Shown: positions 24,374 through 33,116, counted from the stretch's first letter. The stretch: 49,339 nucleotides of DNA from Thermoplasmatales archaeon (GCA_012515075.1 JAAYZC010000052.1:1-49339), one strand, 5' to 3'. Program-made: numbers and translations. The notes: generated by a model not told the origin, from the sequence alone.

Positions 24374-25942
24374 TCACTCGTTCCCGGCTTCGTGCCTGTA
24401 TATGTGCACGTCACGCTGCGGGAAGGGAACGTTTATGCCGTTGGCCTTGAACTTCTCGAATATCGCCCAGCGGAGCTGCCCCGCTATGAACGCGTAGTCC
24501 TCGAACTCGTCCACGTAGATTGCGAGCCTCAGCTCCACGGAGGAGTCCAGGAAGCCGGTGACGCGGGTAGAGGGTTTATCGAAACTACCGTCCTTCAACA
24601 CGTGCGGGTGCTCGAGGGCGGCCTCCATCATGAGGTCCTGGGCCCTCTTCAGATCGGTGTCGTAGGCGACGTTCATGTACACCAGGGTGCGGTATGCCCG
24701 GTTCTCCCCTGTCATGTTTATTATGCGGGAGGAGGTGACCATGTTGTTCGGCAGGCAGAACAACTCTGCGTTCTCCCAGTTCTCGAACTGGCTGTTCATC
24801 ATGCCCACCTTGCGCACCCGGAGCATGGCCGCATCGGTGCCCAGGCGTATCATGTCCCCCGGTTTGAACGGGCGGGTTATGAGAAGCGTGACGCCGCTGA
24901 AGAACTGCTGGAGCATGCTCTGGGCGCCAAGTGATACTGCCAGACCCGCTATGCCCGCCCCGGTTATTATGGCGTAGAGGTTGAAGCCCAGGGTGGCCAG
25001 TATCGCCGCCACCGCGATGGTCGCGATCCCTATCTTACCCAGCATCTTGAAGAGGGGTATGAGGGATTCGTCGATCCCCTTGAGGTCCACGTTCTTGGCC
25101 AGATCGCTGAGCAGGAACCTTATGACGACTCTGTAGAGGCGCCATGCCACGAGGGCTCCTATCATTATGAACATGACGGCAGAAACGGTCTGGGACACGC
25201 TCACCAGATACTCGCCGCCCCCTCCGATCCTGAGACAGAGAGTGACCCCCGAGAGGACCACGAACAGGAGTATCAGATTACCGACGCTCTCCACGATTTC
25301 GGCCCTCCTCTCCTTCCTCCTGAAAGGCACATGCAGCACCAGCGGCAGTACCACGTAGCTCACGATGAGCCCGGCCAGTATGCATATTGCGAAGGATATG
25401 GCCGCGGTCCAAAGCGGTTCGTTGAAGGGGGCGGGCAGAGGGTTCTCCCATACCCCCATTATCCTGTTGTAGGCGCTTCCCGACGATAGCGAGGACGAGA
25501 CTTTGACCTGCAGTTCATCCTCTATGATCACGAAGGTCTTGTCGTCGGGGTCCACAACCTTGAACGACATCATCAGGTTGTCAGTGGTGTCCCTGCTGTA
25601 AGGGTCGGCGTGCAAGGTCAGGGTTATGTCCTCATGTTCACCCGGGTTCACGACAATCATGGTCTTGTCGAGGGAGGATTCGACGTGGCCGTCGTCGACC
25701 ATGGCCGAGATGTAAACCACGCGCACCTCGGTTTCTTCGGTGGCCTTGTCCAGGATGTTGAATACCACTATGTGGGCGGTGGACGTGCCACCGGCCTTCA
25801 CCTCCAGGTAATCCAGGTTGTAGATTATGCTGATATCGGACTCCTCTGCGGACCCATCTGAAGGTTCCGAGAATGCGGCAGTGAGCATCGATGCCGCTAG
25901 GAGCACCGACAAGAGGATGAAGGTCAGGTCGCGGGGTCTCAT
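24374..25942 (-). CDS. Mechanosensitive channel, MscS family, with extracellular N-terminal domain
   Basis: 522 residues. A signal-like helix (about 6-24), then about 130 residues of likely extracellular beta-rich sequence resembling an alpha-galactosidase-NEW3/CARDB-like domain, then several membrane helices and a typical MscS core: pore helix AGLAVSLGAQSMLQQFFSG, then RPFKPGDMI and VRKVGMMNSQFENWENAELFCLPN. Acts as a tension-gated safety valve. The frame stays open to 26617 only because it runs antisense through the next gene. The ATG at 25942 lies 30 nt from a TATA box shared with the divergent gene. Confidence 0.88.
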   Translation of the reverse strand: MRPRDLTFILLSVLLAASMLTAAFSEPSDGSAEESDISIIYNLDYLEVKAGGTSTAHIVVFNILDKATEETEVRVVYISAMVDDGHVESSLDKTMIVVNPGEHEDITLTLHADPYSRDTTDNLMMSFKVVDPDDKTFVIIEDELQVKVSSSLSSGSAYNRIMGVWENPLPAPFNEPLWTAAISFAICILAGLIVSYVVLPLVLHVPFRRKERRAEIVESVGNLILLFVVLSGVTLCLRIGGGGEYLVSVSQTVSAVMFIMIGALVAWRLYRVVIRFLLSDLAKNVDLKGIDESLIPLFKMLGKIGIATIAVAAILATLGFNLYAIITGAGIAGLAVSLGAQSMLQQFFSGVTLLITRPFKPGDMIRLGTDAAMLRVRKVGMMNSQFENWENAELFCLPNNMVTSSRIINMTGENRAYRTLVYMNVAYDTDLKRAQDLMMEAALEHPHVLKDGSFDKPSTRVTGFLDSSVELRLAIYVDEFEDYAFIAGQLRWAIFEKFKANGINVPFPQRDVHIYRHEAGNE

Positions 25943-25966
25943 CCTCTTTCCCGATACAGTGGCCCC

Positions 25967-25978
25967 ATAAAATAATAT
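25967..25978. promoter_or_regulatory. Shared bidirectional TATA element between mscS and A24 peptidase
   Basis: ATAAAATAATAT is the only AT-rich stretch in the 57-nt gap. Its centre is about 30 nt from the mscS ATG on one side and 27 nt from the peptidase ATG on the other, so both divergent genes could be read from it as leaderless mRNAs. Confidence 0.5.
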
Positions 25979-25999
25979 CCCAAACGCGGTATCCTTGTC

Positions 26000-26866
26000 A
26001 TGGAAGCTCAGTCGGTCCTCTCCCTCACGGGATTCGCCGTGATGTCGGTGCTGCTGATCCCGGCCTGCATCAGCGATTGGAGGGAGAGGGAGGCGGACGA
26101 CAGGATATGGGCCGCCGCCGGAGCCTTCGGGATCGGGTCTATGGTGTGCCATTCCCTGCTGGCAGGACCCAGGATAGAGCATCTGATGATGGCCGCGGGG
26201 TCCGCGATGATACTGGCGGACATACTCTGGGAAAGGGACTTGCCCATGGCCGCGGAGGCGGCCTTCTATTCGGTTATGACGGTGCTCTTCGCCGTACCTC
26301 TGTTGTTCTTCCGGGACGATCCGGTAGTACTGGATTTCCTCGTCGTGCCGGTCTGCTACATCCTTTTCGCAGCTCTGTTCTACTCGGGAGCGGTCGTCGG
26401 AGGGGCCGACGTCAAATGCCTGATAACGCTGTCCATGGTCTTCCAGAACTACCCATCCTTTCTCGTGTTCCCCCTGATCGATGTGCCGTCCGGCCCCATC
26501 TCGATGATACTCATCTTCCCTCTGGCGGTGTTCCTGTTCGCAGCCCTGGCCTCCGCACTGGTCGCGGCGGCCCTGACCGCCAGGAACGCCGTACGGGGGG
26601 ACATCCACCGCAGGCACATGTTCGGCGGTATCAGGATGACTGTGGAGCGGGCCCGTTCGGCCAAAGTCTGGCCGGTGCAGGACGCCGAAGGGGGCGGAAC
26701 GGTTCCAAGGAGGGTGTCCGACGGGGACCCAGGGCCCGTTTACGACCGGCTGGAGGCGGCCGGCGTGTCCGAGGTGTGGACAACCCCGATGGTCCCTTTC
26801 CTCATACCGATAACCGTCTCTTTCCTGTCGGTGTCGCTGCTGGGGAATCCGGTCTTCCTCATATGA
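26000..26866 (+). CDS. A24 family prepilin peptidase (archaeal preflagellin/prepilin type)
   Basis: 288-residue membrane protein with several hydrophobic helices. The two catalytic aspartates of the A24 family are visible: D26 in ACISDWRERE and D137 in GGADVKCL (the GxGD-type motif, here GGAD). It should cleave class III signal peptides of type IV pilin-like or archaellin-like proteins at the cytoplasmic membrane face. A hydrophilic insert (about 205-260) precedes a last membrane helix. Its end overlaps the convergent radical SAM gene by 8 nt. No pilin gene is in the window. Confidence 0.85.
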   Translation: MEAQSVLSLTGFAVMSVLLIPACISDWREREADDRIWAAAGAFGIGSMVCHSLLAGPRIEHLMMAAGSAMILADILWERDLPMAAEAAFYSVMTVLFAVPLLFFRDDPVVLDFLVVPVCYILFAALFYSGAVVGGADVKCLITLSMVFQNYPSFLVFPLIDVPSGPISMILIFPLAVFLFAALASALVAAALTARNAVRGDIHRRHMFGGIRMTVERARSAKVWPVQDAEGGGTVPRRVSDGDPGPVYDRLEAAGVSEVWTTPMVPFLIPITVSFLSVSLLGNPVFLI

Positions 26867-27872
26867 TTATGTTGAGGGCCTTCCTGCAGTTGCTGCACCT
26901 GGTCCCGTCCAGTCCCACAATGTCCACCATGTATCCGAGCCTCTTTATGACGACGTTACCGCATTCGGGGCAGTACGTGTCGGCCGCACCCTGGTTCAGC
27001 ACGTTGCCCACGTACACATAGCTGAGGCCCGCTTCGAAGGCCAGGTCCTGGGCCCGCATGAGGGTCTCCACGGGGGTCCACTGGATGTCGGTGAGCTCGT
27101 TGTCCGGATGGAACCTCGTGAAGTGGACGGGGACCTCCCCGGAAAGCTCGTCCCTCACCCATTCGGAGAAGCGGGTCAGCTCATCCTCCGAGTCGTTGTA
27201 CCCCGGTATAACGAGGTAGGTGAGTTCCAGATGCACCTTCTCCTCGTGAACGGTCTTCGCCGAGGACAGGACGTCCTCCAGGTGCGCCCCGCAGACCTTC
27301 ATGTAGAATCCGTCGGTGAATCCTTTGACATCTATGTTCATGGCCGAGGACACCTTGCAGAGGTCCCTGAGGGGTCCCTCCTCCGCTAGCCCGTTGGTGA
27401 CCAGGACGCAGGTAAGGTCCGGATCGCATTCCGCCACGTCCATGATGTACTCGTACCATATCATCGGCTCGTTGTAGGTGAAAGCTATGGCGTCCATCCT
27501 CTCGCTGCGGCAGAGGCCCACCAGCTCCTCGGGGGACTCGTAAGTCGTGCGTTTCTTCCCCGACGGGGACATCGATATGGCGTAGTTCTGGCAGTGTTTG
27601 CAGAACATGTTGCATCCGATCCCGCCCACGGAGAATATGCGGCTCCTGGGACGGAAGTTGTACAGGGGCTTCTTCTCTATGGGGTCCACGCATATGGAGG
27701 ACACCTTGCCGTAGGAGTAGGCCACGAGGATGTCCGCGTCCCCCCTCCTCGATCCGCATCTGCCGTACCCGTCCACGGGTATCCTGCAACGGTGGGGGCA
27801 GAGCCCGCAGGAGTAGGAATCCTCCTCCCTGGTGTAATATGCAGCCTCCTTCCTGGGATTAATACTCGCCAT
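26859..27872 (-). CDS. Radical SAM protein, AmmeMemoRadiSam/PflA-like family
   Basis: 337 residues. Radical SAM cluster motif in GCNMFCKHCQ (CxxxCxxC, about residues 87-94), preceded by a Cys-rich N-terminus (CGLCPHRCRI...GRCGSR) and followed by a C-terminal zinc-ribbon-like set CPECG and CSNCRK. This is the COG1180 group known as AmmeMemoRadiSam, common in archaea; its partner proteins AmmeMemo1/2 are not seen here. The reaction is unknown. It overlaps the end of thiL by 14 nt and is probably co-transcribed with it. Confidence 0.88.
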   Translation of the reverse strand: MASINPRKEAAYYTREEDSYSCGLCPHRCRIPVDGYGRCGSRRGDADILVAYSYGKVSSICVDPIEKKPLYNFRPRSRIFSVGGIGCNMFCKHCQNYAISMSPSGKKRTTYESPEELVGLCRSERMDAIAFTYNEPMIWYEYIMDVAECDPDLTCVLVTNGLAEEGPLRDLCKVSSAMNIDVKGFTDGFYMKVCGAHLEDVLSSAKTVHEEKVHLELTYLVIPGYNDSEDELTRFSEWVRDELSGEVPVHFTRFHPDNELTDIQWTPVETLMRAQDLAFEAGLSYVYVGNVLNQGAADTYCPECGNVVIKRLGYMVDIVGLDGTRCSNCRKALNIII

Positions 27873-28791
27873 CTTCCATCCTCACCCTCTTTTCGCCATC
27901 CAGAAGGTATGGCCCGTCGTCGTTGGTCACTATGCCGATGATCGTGAACTGCAGCCCCCTCTCATACAGGCGGTCCACCATGTCCTTCCTGAAAGTGAAC
28001 ATCAGCTCGTATTCCCCTCCCCAGTAGAGCATCATCCTCTTCTTCGGTATGCCGACCTTCCGGCTGACCCTATCCACCCCGTCGCCCTCGGGGAGGAACT
28101 CCCACTGTATGTCCATGCCGACGCGGCTGCACGCGCACACGGCCCCCGCCGCCACGGCCAGACCGTCTGACAGGTCTATGCAGGACGTCACCGCCCCGGA
28201 AAAGGACAGTTCCAGACCCTCCTTTATCCTCGGAACCGGAACGTAAAGAGAGAACGTCGAGTCATCCTCCAATCCGTCCTTCAGCGCGAAGTATCCGGCG
28301 GCGGCCGACCCCAGGGCCCCGGTCACGGCGACTATGTCTCCGGGGGCGGCGCCGTACCTTGTCAGCGGAGGCCTGCCGTCGGTGGTGCCCAGGGCCGTTC
28401 CGGCCACCACGCCCGGTCCCTCCTTGGTGTCACCGCCTATTATGTGGGTCTCGCAGAACTCGGCGCACTGGTCGGCGCCACTCACGAGATCGTAGAGGTC
28501 CGACTCGTCGCAATCCCCCGGAAGGGCGGCCGCTATCAGAACCCCCAGTGGTCTGGCGCCCATGCTGGCTATGTCGCTCAGGTTCACAGCGGCGGCCGTC
28601 CATCCGAACTGCTCGAAACTCATGCCCCGGGGGAAGTGCCTTTCGAATGTGATGAGGTCCGTGCATACCAGGACGTCCCTGCCGTCCACCTCGACGGCAT
28701 CGTCTCCAGGGCCGTGACGCCCGCAGGGACGGATCACCCTCGCCAGATTGGCCACAAGGGCACGCTCGCCTACTTCTCTGAGAGAGGCCAT
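27859..28791 (-). CDS. thiL: Thiamine-monophosphate kinase
   Basis: 310 residues. Makes thiamine diphosphate from thiamine monophosphate and ATP. HGPGDDAVEV, TDLITFERHFPRGM, NLSDIASMGARPLG, the GGDTKEGP segment and CIDLSDGLA are typical ThiL motifs. A GTG/ATG-open extension runs to 28917, but the ATG at 28791 gives normal length and sits 28 nt from a TATA box, so the mRNA is probably leaderless. Confidence 0.93.
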   Translation of the reverse strand: MASLREVGERALVANLARVIRPCGRHGPGDDAVEVDGRDVLVCTDLITFERHFPRGMSFEQFGWTAAAVNLSDIASMGARPLGVLIAAALPGDCDESDLYDLVSGADQCAEFCETHIIGGDTKEGPGVVAGTALGTTDGRPPLTRYGAAPGDIVAVTGALGSAAAGYFALKDGLEDDSTFSLYVPVPRIKEGLELSFSGAVTSCIDLSDGLAVAAGAVCACSRVGMDIQWEFLPEGDGVDRVSRKVGIPKKRMMLYWGGEYELMFTFRKDMVDRLYERGLQFTIIGIVTNDDGPYLLDGEKRVRMEDGEY

Positions 28792-28814
28792 ATGACGGCC
28801 AATCGCGTGCGACG

Positions 28815-28823
28815 TTCTTAAAA
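28815..28823 (-). promoter_or_regulatory. TATA box for thiL
   Basis: Minus-strand TTTTAAGAA centred 28 nt before the thiL ATG, with no Shine-Dalgarno between. Confidence 0.5.
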
Positions 28824-28871
28824 CCCTCTCTCCCGTCCGTCTATTACCTCGCGCGGCCTGAGTGGACAAAC

Positions 28872-28881
28872 CCTTAATTAG
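28872..28881 (+). promoter_or_regulatory. TATA box for the LarA-HdrD fusion gene
   Basis: CTTAATTAG-type element about 40 nt before the ATG at 28916. A leader of roughly 13 nt would include GGCGGT just before the start. Confidence 0.4.
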
Positions 28882-28915
28882 CAGACCTCTGATTCCGTTA
28901 GGCTTGGCGGTAAAC

Positions 28916-31255
28916 ATGATCGTAGACCTGAAGTACGGCAGGGATGGAGTTCAGAAGATCGAAGTCCCCGATGAGAACTACATCGGCACCTTCTATCCCA
29001 AGGAAGTCGAGTGCAGACCTGCGAAAGAGCTCATAGGCGAGGCCTTGGAAGACCCCATAGGATACAGTTCTCTCGCAGACTTCCTGAAGGGAGGCAAGGA
29101 CATCGTCTTCATAGTGAACGACGGAACACGCCCCACCCCGACCGCTAAGGTGCTGGACGCTCTGTCCGAGAGGATGGACCTGAGGTCCGCCCGGTACCTT
29201 ATAGCCACGGGCACACACAGGGACATGACCGAGGAGGAGTACGACAACGTCTTCGGCTCCCACTACGGTGAGCTGAAGGACAGGATCATAGCCCACGACG
29301 CTAAGAAGTCCGAATGCGTTTATCTGGGTGATTCCAAGAACGGCACCCCGATGGAGGTCAACAGGATAGCGGTGGACGCGGACCGCCTGGTGATAATAAC
29401 CAGCGTCGAACCGCATTACTTCGCCGGATACACCGGGGGGAGGAAGTCGTTCCTTCCCGGAGTGGCCTCATTCAGGACCATAGAGGCCAACCACAGGATG
29501 GCCATGTGCATGGAGGCACAGTCCCTGGTCCTGGAGGGTAACCCGGTACACGAGGACATGATGGATGCCCTCGAGGTGGTCAAGGACAAGGAGATATTCT
29601 CAATACAGATGGTGCTGGACAGGCACCAGAACATCTACAAGGTGGCGGCGGGCAAGCTGAACCCCGCCTTCGAAAGGGCCGTGGTCTGGGCCAACGAGGT
29701 CTTCTCGGTGCCGATACCCGAGAAGGCCGACATAGTGATATCCGTGGCGCCCTACCCAATGGATGTGGACCTCTATCAGTCCCAGAAGGCGCTGGACAAC
29801 GGGAAGTGGGCCCTGAAGGAGGGCGGAAGGATAATAATGGTGTCCAAGTGCCGGGAGGGCATAGGGCATCCCACGTTCCTCGATCAGCTTTCCTGCTCTA
29901 GGGACCCATGTCGGGTTCTGGAGAATCTCAGGGAGGAGTACAAGCTGGGATACCACAAGGCGGCCAAGATGGCGGAGATCGCGACCTGGGCCGAGATATG
30001 GTCGGTGACAGATCTGGACCCCGGGATACTCGAGCGCGCCAACATAAGGCCGTTCCCCTCGGTGGCCGAAGCCCTGGACGAGGCCCTGCGTCAGATACCC
30101 GGCGGCAAGGTCATAGTGCTCATGGACGGCAGCGTGACCATACCCCGGGTTGACGGCAGCACCTTCAGGACCGATCGTCTAGAGGCCGTCAGGAACGCCG
30201 TCAACGTCTGCACCATGTGCGGTTTCTGCAAGAGCGTGTGCCCCTCGTTCAAGGCGATCGGATGGGATTCGGCCCTTTCAAGAGGACGCATAATACTGAC
30301 CTACGGGCTTCTCAACGGGGACATACAGCCCGACGATTCGGTCATGGAGAACATGTATACCTGCACAACCTGTGCCGACTGCGTGAGGAGGTGTCCATCC
30401 AAGGTCGACATAGTCGGCATCATAGAGACCTGCCGCGCGGACCTCGTCAAGAACGGTCACATTCTCCCCAAGCATAAGGAGATAGCCGAGAACGTGATGA
30501 CCGTCGGCAACCCCTTCGGCGAGAAGAAGTCGGTCTCGGAGACGATCGGGAGGGCCCCCAGGAAGGCCAAGGTGGCGTATTTCGCCGGCTGCACCGCAAC
30601 CTACAGGGCCAAGAAGACCTCCGCGGCCACCCTCTCCATACTGGACAAGCTGGGTGTGGACTACACCACGCTCGACGAGACATGCTGCGGGTCCGTCCTC
30701 CAGAGGATAGGCTGGGACAACGACGATGTCGTGAAGCAGATGAGGAAGAACGTGGACGCAATAAAGGCGCTTGGCGTCGAGACCCTGGTCCTCTCCTGCG
30801 CCGGCTGCTACAGGATGTTCAAGCACGAGTACCCCAAGTACGTCGAGGTGCCCTTCGAGGTGCTGCACATCTCCGAGTTCCTGGCAGGCCAGGAGCTGAA
30901 CCTCAGGCCCCTCAGGAAGGTTGCGACCTACCACGACCCCTGTCATCTGGGGAGGCACTGCAATGTCTACGATGCGCCCCGTCAGGTCATAGCCAAGATC
31001 CCCGAGCTCACGTTCAGGGAGATGGAGTACTGCCGCGAGCTGAGCCACTGCTGCGGAGGGGGCGGAGGCGTAAGGTCCGCTTTCCCGGAGGCGTCGAAGA
31101 AGATCGCGGAGACCAGGATGGAGGAGGCGGCATTCGCCGACATGATCATAACGACCTGTCCGTTCTGCGTCAGCAACCTGGAACTCGGAAAGGGCGGCTC
31201 CAAGGTGGAGGTCGTGGATCTCGTCGAGCTGATCGACAGCCTGCTGCTGCCATGA
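28916..31255 (+). CDS. Fusion protein: LarA-like nickel-pincer racemase domain + HdrD/GlcF-like iron-sulfur domain
   Basis: 779 residues. Residues 1 to about 410 match LarA (lactate racemase superfamily, DUF2088). Counterparts of the L. plantarum LarA residues are visible: D69/R72 in NDGTRP, H101 in TGTHRD, H167 in EPHYFAG, the cofactor-bound lysine K177 in GGRKSFLPG, Ni ligand H193 in ANHRM, and Q288/K291 in YQSQKAL. Residues about 428-500 hold two 4Fe-4S motifs (C432-435-438-442 and C483-486-489-493). Two CCG domains follow, with the full Cys sets C559/C590-591/C628/C631 and C676/C712-713/C748/C751, as in HdrD, GlcF and LldE. The start at 28916 (GGCGGT upstream) is preferred over a GTG at 28862 that lies before the TATA box. 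Cofactor-making LarB/C/E genes are not here. Substrate and electron partner are unknown. Confidence 0.85.
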   Translation: MIVDLKYGRDGVQKIEVPDENYIGTFYPKEVECRPAKELIGEALEDPIGYSSLADFLKGGKDIVFIVNDGTRPTPTAKVLDALSERMDLRSARYLIATGTHRDMTEEEYDNVFGSHYGELKDRIIAHDAKKSECVYLGDSKNGTPMEVNRIAVDADRLVIITSVEPHYFAGYTGGRKSFLPGVASFRTIEANHRMAMCMEAQSLVLEGNPVHEDMMDALEVVKDKEIFSIQMVLDRHQNIYKVAAGKLNPAFERAVVWANEVFSVPIPEKADIVISVAPYPMDVDLYQSQKALDNGKWALKEGGRIIMVSKCREGIGHPTFLDQLSCSRDPCRVLENLREEYKLGYHKAAKMAEIATWAEIWSVTDLDPGILERANIRPFPSVAEALDEALRQIPGGKVIVLMDGSVTIPRVDGSTFRTDRLEAVRNAVNVCTMCGFCKSVCPSFKAIGWDSALSRGRIILTYGLLNGDIQPDDSVMENMYTCTTCADCVRRCPSKVDIVGIIETCRADLVKNGHILPKHKEIAENVMTVGNPFGEKKSVSETIGRAPRKAKVAYFAGCTATYRAKKTSAATLSILDKLGVDYTTLDETCCGSVLQRIGWDNDDVVKQMRKNVDAIKALGVETLVLSCAGCYRMFKHEYPKYVEVPFEVLHISEFLAGQELNLRPLRKVATYHDPCHLGRHCNVYDAPRQVIAKIPELTFREMEYCRELSHCCGGGGGVRSAFPEASKKIAETRMEEAAFADMIITTCPFCVSNLELGKGGSKVEVVDLVELIDSLLLP

Positions 31256-32052
31256 GGACCGAGTTCGGCGGCCGTTGCGTAGAGTACGACCGGCCCAGGA
31301 TCATGGGCATACTCAACGTGACCCCCGATTCGTTCTCCGACGGAGGTGTTCTCATGGACGTACGCTCAGCCGTACGTCGTGCGTTCGAGATAGAGGACCA
31401 GGGGGCCGACGTCCTCGATATCGGCGGCGAGTCCACACGTCCGGGCAGCTCGCCCGTGGGTGCGGCGGAGGAGATGCGCAGGATTATCCCGTTGCTCAGG
31501 GAGGTGGCCCCGTCCATAGGGATACCGGTGTCGGTCGACACCATGAAGACCGAAGTGGCGGCGGCCTGTCTGGAAGCGGGCGCTCACATCATAAACGACG
31601 TTAACGGCCTCCGTGCGGAGGGCATGGCGGAGCTGGCCGCTTCCTCCGGGGCCCCCGTGGTCATAGTGCACGTTCACGGGAACCCGGGGACGACCCACTC
31701 GTCCTGCATGGAGGGCGACGCCGTCGGAACCGTGTCGGCGTTCCTGAAGGAGAGGGCCGAGGCCGCCATGGACGCCGGCATACGCAGGGACCGCATAATA
31801 CTGGATCCCGGCATAGGTTTCGGCAAGACCCCGGATCAGAACATCGAGATACTGCAGAGCTCCTCTCTGTTCTCACATGGATTCCCGGTCCTTTCGGGCT
31901 CCTCTAGGAAAAGGTTCCTCGGGACGCTCTTCCCGGGTATGGACAGGGAGTTGGCCAGCGTCAGGGCGGCCCGTATGGCGGTGGATTCGGGAGCGGCCAT
32001 GGTCCGCGTCCACGATGTAGCGCTCACGCGCCGTGTTTTACGAACCATGTGA
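31252..32052 (+). CDS. folP: Dihydropteroate synthase-like protein
   Basis: 266-residue TIM barrel. MGILNVTPDSFSDGG, DIGGESTRPGSSP, NDVNGLR, DPGIGFGKT and GSSRKRFLG are the classical DHPS motifs, so the pterin site and phosphate-binding SRK are complete. It would join a pterin diphosphate to an aminobenzoate-type substrate for folate or methanopterin-like cofactors. The start overlaps the stop of the LarA fusion gene (ATGA, 31252-31255), so translation is coupled. The last 29 nt overlap the convergent zinc-ribbon gene. Confidence 0.92.
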   Translation: MRTEFGGRCVEYDRPRIMGILNVTPDSFSDGGVLMDVRSAVRRAFEIEDQGADVLDIGGESTRPGSSPVGAAEEMRRIIPLLREVAPSIGIPVSVDTMKTEVAAACLEAGAHIINDVNGLRAEGMAELAASSGAPVVIVHVHGNPGTTHSSCMEGDAVGTVSAFLKERAEAAMDAGIRRDRIILDPGIGFGKTPDQNIEILQSSSLFSHGFPVLSGSSRKRFLGTLFPGMDRELASVRAARMAVDSGAAMVRVHDVALTRRVLRTM

Positions 32053-32239
32053 GCAGGGCGATGGCGATGACCGAGACGACGGCGAACGCCGCGAACAGAT
32101 AGTCCCCGCGGGATTCCCTGGCCCGCTCCCTCCTGTAGTCGTCCCTGCACTCCTCCGAGCAGAACTCGTCTCCCGCAGGGAGCGGATCGTCGCAGTTCCT
32201 GCAGTGGGAATGTTCGGGGAGCCTAGCTGTCGCAGCCAT
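32024..32239 (-). CDS. DUF2116 zinc-ribbon membrane protein
   Basis: 71 residues. N-terminal zinc site HCRNCDDPLPAGDEFCSEEC (residues 12-31; two CxxC-type pairs), charged linker RRERARESR, then one C-terminal membrane helix (AAFAVVSVIAIALLTWFV). DUF2116-type archaeal proteins have no known function. It is divergent from the ubiquitin-like operon, 100 nt away. The fold is a ribbon rather than a RING, so it is not called an E3. Confidence 0.8.
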   Translation of the reverse strand: MAATARLPEHSHCRNCDDPLPAGDEFCSEECRDDYRRERARESRGDYLFAAFAVVSVIAIALLTWFVKHGA

Positions 32240-32309
32240 GGTACGACATGAGGCTGGGGGTACTTAACCGTTGAGCGGGGAGGCGGATTATTTATTTTCC
32301 ACTGCCCAA

Positions 32310-32318
32310 TTTAAATAT
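32310..32318 (+). promoter_or_regulatory. TATA box for the ubiquitin-like operon
   Basis: TTTAAATAT centred 26 nt before the E1 ATG at 32340, with no ribosome site between. A leaderless transcript covering all four genes is likely. A second AT-rich stretch (TTATTTATTTT) lies at 32288-32298. Confidence 0.55.
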
Positions 32319-32339
32319 GATCAAGTTCTCTTTCCCGGC

Positions 32340-33116
32340 ATGAGGATCCGCCCTTCCGACAGGGACCGTTTCGACAGGATGAGGAGGGTGGAATGGATGG
32401 ATATGGAGTCAGTGCAGCTCAGGAGATGCCTGATGGTCGGAGCCGGCGCCCTGGGCAACGAGGTCCTGAAGTGCCTGGTGCTATCCGGGTTCCGGGACAT
32501 AACAGTCGTGGACATGGATGAAATCGTTCCGTCCAACCTAAGCAGATGCCTTTTCTTCAGAGAGGAGGATGTAGGAAGGGCCCCAAAGGCGCAGGTGCTC
32601 GCGGAACGGGCCTCATCCCTCGATTCCGCTGTGACCATAAGGCCGGTGGTATCCAGGATACAGGATGCAGAGGATTGGGACTTCGACATCGTGCTCGGGT
32701 GTCTGGACAACATATCCGCCAGACTGCACGTGAACTCCCACGCCAGATATCACGGCGCACCCTATGTGGACGGTGCCACGGACGGCCTGTCGGGAAAAGT
32801 CCACACGGTGCTCCGGGACGGACCCTGCCTGCAGTGCGCCATGAACCGCAGCCACATGAAGGTTCTGGAGAGGAGGTACACCTGCACCGGCAGGGAGGCC
32901 ACTTTGTACTCCCGCCCTCTGGCCGCGGAGATAACCACCACTTCGGTGGTGGCGGCCATGGAGGTCAGGGAGGCCCTCAAGATCGCTTCCGGCAGGGAGG
33001 ACCTCTGCGTAAGAGAGGTGATGTACTACGACGGGATGTCCGGCTCCATCGAGAAGGTGGAGCTGGATGTAGACCCGGGATGTCCCAACCACGGGGACCG
33101 GGAGGCAATAGCATGA
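32340..33116 (+). CDS. E1-like ubiquitin-activating enzyme (ThiF/MoeB/UBA superfamily)
   Basis: 258 residues, one adenylation domain. ATP loop VGAGALGNEV (33-42); D58/D60 in VVDMDEIV; SNLSR (65-69); K83; CLDNISARLHVN (121-132); GATDGLSGKV (145-154). CxxC at C163/C166 pairs with C248/H251 (CPNH) as a likely zinc site, the last ligand changed from the usual Cys. C182 in RRYTCTGRE sits where UBA3/SAE2-type E1s place the thioester cysteine (FPxCT). Expected to adenylate the tail of the neighbouring Ubl and pass it to the E2. The longer frame to 32271 crosses the promoter and is rejected. The stop overlaps the Ubl start (ATGA). Confidence 0.9.
   Translation: MRIRPSDRDRFDRMRRVEWMDMESVQLRRCLMVGAGALGNEVLKCLVLSGFRDITVVDMDEIVPSNLSRCLFFREEDVGRAPKAQVLAERASSLDSAVTIRPVVSRIQDAEDWDFDIVLGCLDNISARLHVNSHARYHGAPYVDGATDGLSGKVHTVLRDGPCLQCAMNRSHMKVLERRYTCTGREATLYSRPLAAEITTTSVVAAMEVREALKIASGREDLCVREVMYYDGMSGSIEKVELDVDPGCPNHGDREAIA

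Noticed and set aside
25943-26617. N-terminal extension of the MscS protein by 225 codons
   Set aside because: It runs antisense through the A24 peptidase gene and past the TATA box; the signal-like helix begins right after the ATG at 25942.
28862-28915. GTG at 28862 as start of the LarA-HdrD fusion
   Set aside because: It lies upstream of the TATA box, and the added 18 residues do not belong to the LarA domain.
32024-32239. DUF2116 zinc ribbon as the missing E3 ligase of the ubiquitin-like operon
   Set aside because: Only one zinc ribbon and a membrane helix are present, not the eight-ligand RING pattern, and the gene is divergent from the operon.
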